Assembly (NCBI RefSeq): GCF_002159975.1
Contig: NZ_NFJR01000002.1
Location: 186,001-250,000 of the forward strand
From: Barnesiella sp. An22
GTDB taxonomy: Bacteria > Bacteroidota > Bacteroidia > Bacteroidales > Barnesiellaceae
Direction of reading: 5' to 3'
Length of the DNA stretch: 64,000 bases
A program made the translations under genes and the position numbers. Numbering within the stretch: position 1 is the first letter of the stretch; each line of letters opens with the position of its first letter. Below are positions 57,831 to 64,000 of this stretch, one piece after another. Under the pieces are notes generated by a model. The model saw only the letters and a list, made by a program, of their open reading frames with translations, was not told the DNA's origin and searched no databases.

Positions 57831-59372
57831 ATGTTGGTGAAAGTTTTCGGAGCAGCCGTGCAGGGCATCGACGCCCTGGTCGTCACCATCGAGGTGAACT
57901 GCTCGCAGGGGATTCGATTTCTCATGGTGGGGCTGCCCGATGCGGCAGTCAAGGAGAGCCACGAACGCATTGTCTCGGCCGTAGAGCACAACGGCTATAA
58001 ATTTCCACGTCGACAAGTCATTGTGAACATGTCGCCTGCCGACATCCGCAAGGAGGGGGCCTCTTACGACCTGCCTCTGGCCATCGGCATCCTGGCCAGC
58101 GACGGCAAGGTGAAGAGCAACCGCCTGGGCGACTACATGCTCATGGGCGAACTCTCGCTCGACGGTTCCATTCTCCCCATCAAGGGGGCATTGCCTATCG
58201 CCATCAAGGCCCGCGAGGAGGGATTCAAGGGGTTGATTATCCCCAAGGCCAATGTGCGCGAAGCGGCCGTGGTGAACAACCTCGAGGTCTACGGGGTGGA
58301 GAACCTCACCGAGGTGATCCGTTTCTTCGATGGAGAGGTGGAGTTGGAACCGACCGTCATCGACACCCGGGCCGAATTTTTCAAGGAGTGTACCCGTTTC
58401 GACCTCGACTTCAGCGACGTGAAGGGGCAGGAGAGCGTGAAGCGTGCCTTCGAGGTCGCTGCTGCGGGCGGGCACAACATCATACTCATAGGTCCGCCGG
58501 GGGCAGGCAAGTCGATGATGGCCAAGCGGTTGCCGTCGATACTCCCGCCGCTCACCCTGCAAGAGGCCCTCGAGACCACCAAGATACACTCGGTAGCCGG
58601 CCGTATGGAGCGGGGTAGTTCACTGCTGTCGCAACGCCCCTTCCGGGCTCCGCACCACACCATCTCGTCGGTAGCGCTGGTCGGTGGCGGTGCCTATCCC
58701 CAGCCGGGCGAGATCTCGCTGGCTCACAACGGGGTGCTCTTTCTCGACGAGCTGCCCGAGTTTTCGCGTCAGGTACTCGAGGTGATGCGCCAACCGCTCG
58801 AAGACCGCAAAATCACCATCGCCCGGGCCAAATATTCGATTGAATATCCGGCCAGTGTGATGCTGGTAGCCTCGATGAACCCCTGCCCTTGCGGCTATTA
58901 CAACCACCCCGACAAGGAGTGCATCTGCAACCCGGGGGCCATACAGCGTTATTTGGGAAAAATATCGGGTCCGCTGCTCGACCGCATCGACATACAGGTA
59001 GAGATTGTGCCCGTACCCTTCGAAAAAATATCGGATACCCGTCCGGCCGAGTCGAGCGAAGCGATACGTCGGCGTGTTGTGGCCGCCCGGGAGGTTCAGG
59101 CCGCCCGCTTTGCCGAGTATCCCGGCATCTACTGCAACGCCCAGATGACTCCCCGACTGCTGAACCGCTATGCCGCACCCGATGCCGCCGGGCTCAAACG
59201 GCTGAAGGATGCCATGGAGCGATTCCACCTCTCGGCCCGAGCCTACGATCGTATCTTGAAGGTAGCTCGCACCATTGCCGACCTCGACGGATGCGAGACG
59301 GTGCAGGTGCAGCACATCAACGAGGCGGTGAACTACCGCAACCTCGACCGCGAGAACTGGGGCGACCGTTGA
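57831..59372 (+). CDS. comM: YifB/ComM-type Mg-chelatase-like AAA+ ATPase
   Basis: A 513-residue ComM homologue. In naturally competent bacteria ComM is a helicase that extends branch migration during integration of incoming DNA; YifB is the name in non-competent species. The N-terminal Lon-like ChlI domain (about 1-175) starts LVKVFGAAVQGIDALVVTIEVN. The AAA+ domain has Walker A LIGPPGAGKSMMAKR near 222, Walker B GVLFLDELPEFSRQVLE near 303, and the zinc-like cluster MNPCPCGYYNHPDKECICNP near 350. The lipoprotein gene lies 33 nt upstream. Confidence 0.94.
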   Translation: MLVKVFGAAVQGIDALVVTIEVNCSQGIRFLMVGLPDAAVKESHERIVSAVEHNGYKFPRRQVIVNMSPADIRKEGASYDLPLAIGILASDGKVKSNRLGDYMLMGELSLDGSILPIKGALPIAIKAREEGFKGLIIPKANVREAAVVNNLEVYGVENLTEVIRFFDGEVELEPTVIDTRAEFFKECTRFDLDFSDVKGQESVKRAFEVAAAGGHNIILIGPPGAGKSMMAKRLPSILPPLTLQEALETTKIHSVAGRMERGSSLLSQRPFRAPHHTISSVALVGGGAYPQPGEISLAHNGVLFLDELPEFSRQVLEVMRQPLEDRKITIARAKYSIEYPASVMLVASMNPCPCGYYNHPDKECICNPGAIQRYLGKISGPLLDRIDIQVEIVPVPFEKISDTRPAESSEAIRRRVVAAREVQAARFAEYPGIYCNAQMTPRLLNRYAAPDAAGLKRLKDAMERFHLSARAYDRILKVARTIADLDGCETVQVQHINEAVNYRNLDRENWGDR

Positions 59373-59548
59373 GTAAAGGGCGTTTTTTTCGCCGGCGAAG
59401 CAGATAACCGGGATAGGGATAAAGACAATTTAAGAAAAATATCTATTTTTGCCGCGAAAAGGAGACCTTGATGTCCTTCGCGGGAAGATGATGCAATTGA
59501 GAATCCTTAAACTGATAACTGAAAAATATAACCATCATAACATTAGCA

Positions 59549-60019
59549 ATGAAGAAAATAGGCTTGTTGGGCATATTCTTATGCCTGAATTTTATGCTGT
59601 ACTCCGACACCCTGAAAAAGGTAATCGATGTGGAGTACAAGGACAACACGGTGGTGAGCGTGGTGCTCTCTCCCGATTTGACGATGCGGTTTGCCGACGA
59701 TGCCCTCGTTTTTGAGAGTGCAGAGACCGACAACAGTTTTGCCTTGGCCGATATTTCGGGTTTTCGCTATACCAAGCGGGCCATTTCGGGTATTCAGGAG
59801 GTCACGGCCGAGACCTTTGTCGTGACAGCCGAGTCGTTGCAGATAAACGGATTGCCCGCCGGAACGACAGTGCGGGTATACGACCTGAACGGCCGCGTGG
59901 TGGCCGACGCACAGGTCGACGGCGAGTTCCGTCTGGCGTTCGACCGGTTGCCCGGTGGGGTCTATGTGGTCAACTATGGCCAGGTGTCGCGCAAGATTAT
60001 CGTCGCTCCACGAGGGTAA
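59549..60019 (+). CDS. Small exported protein ending in a T9SS sorting domain
   Basis: 156 residues. A signal peptide (about 1-18, MKKIGLLGIFLCLNFMLYS) is followed by a short beta-rich region with the pattern LTMRFADDALVFESAETDNSFALADISGFRYTK. This recurs in small Bacteroidota secreted proteins. Residues about 90-156 form a compact type A T9SS sorting domain (LPAGTTVRVYDLNGRVVADAQ; LPGGVYVVNYGQVSRKIIV). The mature part before the tag is only about 70 residues, so it may be an anchor or partner rather than an enzyme. It is 63 nt upstream of the CotH-like gene and likely co-transcribed. A -7 like TATTTTTG (59444-59451) precedes it. Confidence 0.75.
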   Translation: MKKIGLLGIFLCLNFMLYSDTLKKVIDVEYKDNTVVSVVLSPDLTMRFADDALVFESAETDNSFALADISGFRYTKRAISGIQEVTAETFVVTAESLQINGLPAGTTVRVYDLNGRVVADAQVDGEFRLAFDRLPGGVYVVNYGQVSRKIIVAPRG

Positions 60020-60082
60020 TCCTTCCGATAGAGAGTTGTAATAAATAAAAGAATATCATACCAGTAGTTCAAATAGAAAAAC

Positions 60083-61486
60083 ATGAAAAAACTATTCCTC
60101 CTTCTCCTGTTGCTGCCGCTTTGGGTATACGGCCAACAGGCTCACCCCTGGCTTCACATATACCACAACGATGTCGATTTCAATTCGGTAAAGGCTACGG
60201 AGATTACCGAGATGACACATCGCCTCTCCGATAGCGACGATTCGCTCGACAGTCTCATTGTCAACACGAAAGAGAACCGCTTGTCGGTAGCTCTCTCCGA
60301 TATAGACCGCTGTGCCGTGGGCACGAATGTCCCCACCGTATACATCACGATACCCGACTATCCCAACTTGAGCGAACTCTATGACAAGGAGCTCTACCTC
60401 GATGCCATGATCAGTATCGACGGCAACGGTGTAGTCGACGATTTGGAACCTACGGCCGTCTCGATCAAGGGGCGGGGCAACAGTACCTGGAACTATGTGA
60501 AGAAACCCTATCGGTTGAAATTCGACAAGAAGATTGCCATTTGCGGTCTGGCCAAAGCCAAGAGCTATGCCTTGATTGCCAACTACATCGACTGTACGCT
60601 CATGCGGAATGCCATCGCCTTGAAGATAGGCCAGTTGCTCGAGATGCCCTATACCAACCATTGCCAGCCGATACGGGTCTATTTCAACGGTATCTTCAAG
60701 GGGGCATACTTCATCACCGAGAAGATTGGCATCACGGGGGCGAGTGTCGATATCGACGAAGAGACTGGCATCTTGTTTGAGATGGATACCAACTTTGACG
60801 AGGACTACAAGTTCTGGTCGCGCTACTACAACCTGCCCATGATGGTGAAAGATCCCGACCTGAGCGAAATTGCCGAGTTGAAGGGGGTGACCCCCGAGTC
60901 GCTGTTGACCACCTGGGGCGATGATTTTACCGAGTTTGAGCGCAAGGTTTTTATGGGCGAGGATCTCTCTACCAGTCTCGATATGGAGTCGCTTGTCAAC
61001 TACCTGATAGTCTATAACGTGTGCGGCAATCGCGAGCCCGTGTGGCCGAAGAGCCTTTATTTGTATAAGGCGAGTCTCGACGATGTTTATCATTTCGGCC
61101 CCATTTGGGACTTTGACTGGGCCTTTACCTACAACGACGGGGTGGAAAATCAGGAGCCTACCTTGCCGTTGCTGGAGCCTTTTCAACAAGGGCAACATGC
61201 CGATTTCTTGAAAAAAATCTGTTCTACTCCCGAGTTTCGTGCTCTCTATAAGGAGAAATTCGACCATTTCAAGACCTCGCTTTATCCTCTGCTGTTGGAG
61301 TATATCGATGAATATGCCGACACGATAGAGCCGTCGGCCATAGAGAATGGGTTGATATGGCCGGCCGAACCGGGCCGAACCGAGGGGTCGTTTCATTTTA
61401 GAGAAAACCTCGACAAATTGAAAGAGTGGATACAAAACCGCATGGAGTTTATCTCGGGTCACGAGAACTTCGGATTGTATAACTGA
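60083..61486 (+). CDS. CotH-like protein kinase, exported
   Basis: A 467-residue protein with a signal peptide (about 1-18). CotH proteins are atypical kinases; Bacillus CotH phosphorylates spore-coat proteins. Family landmarks are VSIKGRGNSTWNYVKKPYRLKFDKK near 126, SYALIANYIDCTLMRNAIALKIG near 160, the GxYxxxE-like GIFKGAYFITEKIG near 210 and the metal-binding HFGPIWDFDWAFTY near 335. In Bacteroidota its targets are unknown; the small T9SS-sorted protein just upstream is a candidate substrate or partner by position only. A terminator follows. Confidence 0.88.
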   Translation: MKKLFLLLLLLPLWVYGQQAHPWLHIYHNDVDFNSVKATEITEMTHRLSDSDDSLDSLIVNTKENRLSVALSDIDRCAVGTNVPTVYITIPDYPNLSELYDKELYLDAMISIDGNGVVDDLEPTAVSIKGRGNSTWNYVKKPYRLKFDKKIAICGLAKAKSYALIANYIDCTLMRNAIALKIGQLLEMPYTNHCQPIRVYFNGIFKGAYFITEKIGITGASVDIDEETGILFEMDTNFDEDYKFWSRYYNLPMMVKDPDLSEIAELKGVTPESLLTTWGDDFTEFERKVFMGEDLSTSLDMESLVNYLIVYNVCGNREPVWPKSLYLYKASLDDVYHFGPIWDFDWAFTYNDGVENQEPTLPLLEPFQQGQHADFLKKICSTPEFRALYKEKFDHFKTSLYPLLLEYIDEYADTIEPSAIENGLIWPAEPGRTEGSFHFRENLDKLKEWIQNRMEFISGHENFGLYN

Positions 61487-61512
61487 TAGCGGATAAACCG
61501 TGATGACATAAG

Positions 61513-61558
61513 GCGGAGGGGCCGGCCCATGCGAGGGTAGCCCCTCCGCTTCATTTTT
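61513..61558 (+). terminator. Terminator after cotH-like gene
   Basis: GCGGAGGGG (61513-61521) and CCCCTCCGC (61541-61549) with a 19-nt loop, followed by TTCATTTTTC. Confidence 0.85.
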
Positions 61559-61620
61559 CTCCTGTTTGGTTGGACAAATCGGAAGTGTTGCCTGTATACC
61601 ATATAAAAAAGAGTAGGAAT

Positions 61621-62742
61621 ATGGACACGAAGAGAGAAGAACGATTGTTGTCGTTGGATACCTTGCGGGGATTCGACATGCTGTTTATCATGGGGTTTGC
61701 TCCGCTGGTTGTAGCCCTGAACCGGTGTTACCCGACAGCCGTGGGCGACTGGCTTGCCGGGCAGATGTCGCATACGGCTTGGCATGGGTTTACACAACAC
61801 GACCTGATTTTTCCTCTATTCCTCTTCATCGCCGGTATCTCTTTCCCGTTCTCTCTGGCCAAGCAGCGCAGCCGAGGGGTGCCCGACCGCCGCATCGGCC
61901 TGCGAGTATTGCGACGGGGGGTGACCCTCGTGGTGTTGGGCATGGTCTATAACGGCCTGTTGCAGTTCGATTTTGCCGATTTGCGGGTGGCCAGTGTACT
62001 GGGTCGCATAGGGGTGGCCTGGATGGTCGGGGCCTGGATTTACATGCGCTTGCCGAAGCGGTTGCAGTATGGACTCATCGTGTTTATTCTTGTGGTGTAC
62101 TGGCTGTTGCTGGCGTTTGTCCCGGCTCCCGATGCTCCGGGAGCCTCGCCTTTCTCGCCCGAAGGCAATCTGGCGGGATACATAGACCGCATTCTGTTGC
62201 CGGGCCGGTTGAACGATGGCTGTTTCGACCCCGAGGGATTGTTGAGTACCCTGCCTGCCATAGTAACGGCCCTGTTGGGTATGTATGCCGGCGAGATGGT
62301 ACGGTCGGCCCGTTTGGGGAGCGGGGCTCGGAAGAGCCTGTGGCTGGCTGCAACAGGTGTGGGACTGGTTGCCCTGGGCGTGATGTGGAACGAGGTATTC
62401 CCTATTAATAAAATTCTGTGGAGCAGCTCGTTTACCTGTTTTGCCGGCGGACTCTCGTTCTTGTTGTTTGCCCTCTTTTATTATGTGGTCGACGTGCGAG
62501 GTTGGCGGTCGTGGACTCTCTTCTTTCGGGTGATAGGGCTCAACTCCATCACCATCTATCTGGCCCAGCCGATGATAGGTTTCTCGCATCTGAACCGTTT
62601 CTTGTTCGGCGGGCTGGCCCATTGGGCGGGCGAATATGCTGGAGAGCCGGTGGGCGAGGTGTTCCTTCGTACGGGGTATGTGGTCTGTTGCTGGGTCTTC
62701 CTCTATTTTCTGTATCGCAAACAGATATTTTTGAAGGTATAG
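61621..62742 (+). CDS. HGSNAT-like / DUF5009 membrane acyltransferase
   Basis: A 373-residue membrane protein with about 10-11 helices that resembles heparan-alpha-glucosaminide N-acetyltransferase. It opens RLLSLDTLRGFDMLFIMGFAPLV. The loop HTAWHGFTQHDLIFPLFLFIAGISFPFS near 50-78 holds the conserved His and Asp region, followed by RRGVTLVVLGMVYNGLL. The family moves acetyl groups from cytoplasmic acetyl-CoA to terminal glucosamine on the other side of the membrane; the bacterial acceptor is unknown. ATG 61621 is used over an in-frame 61570. It stands alone between cotH and mutS. Confidence 0.85.
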   Translation: MDTKREERLLSLDTLRGFDMLFIMGFAPLVVALNRCYPTAVGDWLAGQMSHTAWHGFTQHDLIFPLFLFIAGISFPFSLAKQRSRGVPDRRIGLRVLRRGVTLVVLGMVYNGLLQFDFADLRVASVLGRIGVAWMVGAWIYMRLPKRLQYGLIVFILVVYWLLLAFVPAPDAPGASPFSPEGNLAGYIDRILLPGRLNDGCFDPEGLLSTLPAIVTALLGMYAGEMVRSARLGSGARKSLWLAATGVGLVALGVMWNEVFPINKILWSSSFTCFAGGLSFLLFALFYYVVDVRGWRSWTLFFRVIGLNSITIYLAQPMIGFSHLNRFLFGGLAHWAGEYAGEPVGEVFLRTGYVVCCWVFLYFLYRKQIFLKV

Positions 62743-62842
62743 CGGTGCGCCGGGAGCTCCCGGCTGCACCGTTGTCGGGTTTCCGGGAGGGAATAAAACG
62801 GCGTTTACATTTTTTTAATTTCACAAATTCGGCCGAAACCGT

Positions 62843-62850
62843 TATCTTTG
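62843..62850 (+). promoter_or_regulatory. Candidate -7 box of mutS
   Basis: TATCTTTG matches TAnnTTTG, about 45 nt before the GTG start. A -33 TTTG is not seen at the expected distance. Confidence 0.5.
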
Positions 62851-62894
62851 TTTCTCTTAAACAGGATAGAAACAAGAAGATAAAAGAATAAATC

Positions 62895-64000
62895 GTGGCC
62901 AAGGAAATTGTTGAAACTCCGCTCATGAAGCAGTATATCGAGATGAAAGCCCAGCACCCCGATGCTATATTGCTTTTCAGAGTAGGGGATTTCTATGAGA
63001 CCTTTTCGGACGATGCCATCGTGGCATCTGAGATTCTGGGAATTACGCTTACCCGTCGGGCAAACGGTGCCGCGCAATATGTCGAGCTGGCGGGCTTCCC
63101 GCATCATGCCCTCGACACCTATCTGCCCAAACTGGTGCGGGCCGGCAAGCGGGTGGCTATCTGCGAACAGCTGGAAGACCCCAAGCTGGCCAAGAAGCTG
63201 GTGAAGCGGGGTATCACCGAGCTGGTGACCCCGGGTGTGTCGATCAACGACAATATACTGGACCATAAAGAGAATAACTTCCTGGCCGGCGTTCACTTCG
63301 GGAAAAACAACAAGGTGGGCGTGGCTTTCCTCGACATCTCGACCGGCGAGTTTCTGGCTGCCGAGGGCGATTACGACTATGTAGACAAACTGCTGGGCAA
63401 CTTCGCCCCCAAGGAGGTGCTGTTCGAGCGCACCAAGCGTAAACTCTTCGAAGAGCATTTCGGCAGCCGCTTCTTCACCTTCGAACTCGACGACTGGGTC
63501 TATACCGAAGATGCTGCCAAAGACCGCCTGCTGCGCCACTTCGAGACCAAGAACCTCAAGGGATTCGGCGTGCACAACATGCCTTGTGCCATCATTGCGG
63601 CCGGGTCGCTGCTTCACTACCTCGACATTACCCAACATACCCATATTTCGCACATCACCTCGCTCTCCCGCATCGAGGAGGAGCGCTATGTGCGCCTCGA
63701 CAAGTTTACGGTGCGCAGCCTCGAACTGCTCGCCCCCATGAACGAGGGGGGCAAGAGTCTGCTCGACGTCATCGACCGCACCGTCACCCCCATGGGTGCC
63801 CGCATGCTCAGGCGATGGATTATCTTTCCTCTGAAGGATGTGAAGCCTATCGAAGACCGGTTGAACGGCGTGGAGTTCTTCTTCCGTCACCCCGAAGCTC
63901 GCGAGGTTATCGACCCGCAGCTCGACACCATCGGCGACATGGAGCGGCTCATCTCGAAGGTGGCCGTGGGGCGTATCTCGCCCCGTGAGGTGGTGCAGCT
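62895..64000 (+). CDS. mutS: DNA mismatch repair protein MutS, N-terminal part (truncated by window edge)
   Basis: The first 368 codons of MutS, which recognises mismatches and starts methyl-independent repair. Domain I is clear: [31 protein letters not shown], with the mismatch-reading Phe-x-Glu (FYE). Then come [33 protein letters not shown], and [23 protein letters not shown] opening domain II. Translation is read from GTG at 62895; an in-frame ATG at 62924 would remove nine residues, and the family usually has a few residues before MKQY. The rest lies beyond the window. Confidence 0.95.
   Translation, partial: MAKEIVETPLMKQYIEMKAQHPDAILLFRVGDFYETFSDDAIVASEILGITLTRRANGAAQYVELAGFPHHALDTYLPKLVRAGKRVAICEQLEDPKLAKKLVKRGITELVTPGVSINDNILDHKENNFLAGVHFGKNNKVGVAFLDISTGEFLAAEGDYDYVDKLLGNFAPKEVLFERTKRKLFEEHFGSRFFTFELDDWVYTEDAAKDRLLRHFETKNLKGFGVHNMPCAIIAAGSLLHYLDITQHTHISHITSLSRIEEERYVRLDKFTVRSLELLAPMNEGGKSLLDVIDRTVTPMGARMLRRWIIFPLKDVKPIEDRLNGVEFFFRHPEAREVIDPQLDTIGDMERLISKVAVGRISPREVVQ

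Noticed and set aside
1-64000. CRISPR arrays, insertion sequences, phage genes, tRNA or rRNA genes
   Set aside because: I looked for repeat-spacer periodicity, transposase motifs, terminal inverted repeats, and tRNA-like T-loop or anticodon-arm patterns in the gaps and found none. A tRNA scanner would be the decisive test.

Overview
The window is a dense, housekeeping-rich stretch of chromosome from a Bacteroidota member, order Bacteroidales. The evidence is: promoters of the TTTG / TAnnTTTG type, lineage-specific families (DUF4271, DUF3098, DUF2723, DUF3467, NigD-like, a UpxY-type NusG paralogue), lipoproteins with Bacteroidales-like lipoboxes, type IX secretion (T9SS) C-terminal domains, and gene orders such as DUF4271-hemD-rnpA-yidD-tatD and ftsX-DUF3098-uppP-truB-queA. 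A Barnesiella-like genus is my guess and is not shown by the sequence. I see no rRNA, tRNA, CRISPR array, insertion sequence or prophage. The GC-rich codon usage creates very long antisense open frames, which I treated as shadows.

Layout. 1-5.9 kb: tyrS (cut by the window edge), an orphan UpxY antiterminator, a fused YidD-TatD gene, rnpA, hemD, DUF4271, a LOG-family gene and an epimerase. 6.1-11 kb: a DUF2723 membrane protein, a polysaccharide deacetylase and queG. 11-14.2 kb: divergent nagB and a NagB/PIG-L fusion whose NagB half has lost catalytic residues. 14.3-24.2 kb: phosphatase, succinate CoA-transferase, miaB, an MFS carrier and the ftsX-uppP-truB-queA cluster. 24.5-27.7 kb: a cobalamin riboswitch driving anaerobic ribonucleotide reductase nrdDG. 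27.7-31.3 kb: small uncharacterised genes and a tcdA-lolD-nigD-like overlap operon. 31.6-42.6 kb: DUF456, pckA, upp, a GNAT-like protein, kup, a large secreted SGNH hydrolase and a SulP carrier. 42.7-46.9 kb: an argS-BI-1-cysS operon behind a duplicated promoter. 47-53 kb: a split lysO, a secreted cysteine-rich metallothionein-like protein, a GHL10 glycosidase behind 81-bp tandem repeats, and a tandem AAA+ protein with a structured leader. 53.3-64 kb: folK, a SAM-II-like riboswitch with metK, pldA, a DUF4369-type lipoprotein, comM, a small T9SS-sorted protein with cotH, an HGSNAT-like acyltransferase, and the start of mutS.

Functional themes are tRNA maturation and charging (tyrS, cysS, argS, miaB, truB, queA, queG, tcdA, rnpA), amino-sugar and envelope metabolism (nagB, the NagB/PIG-L fusion, uppP, polysaccharide deacetylase, HGSNAT-like), fermentative carbon flow (pckA, succinate CoA-transferase) and metabolite-sensing RNA control (B12 for nrdDG, SAM for metK). 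The most unusual items are the exported 25-cysteine protein, the degenerate NagB domain, the duplicated promoter segments at two nearby loci, and several undescribed structured leaders. No single multi-gene new system is obvious; the novelty is scattered.
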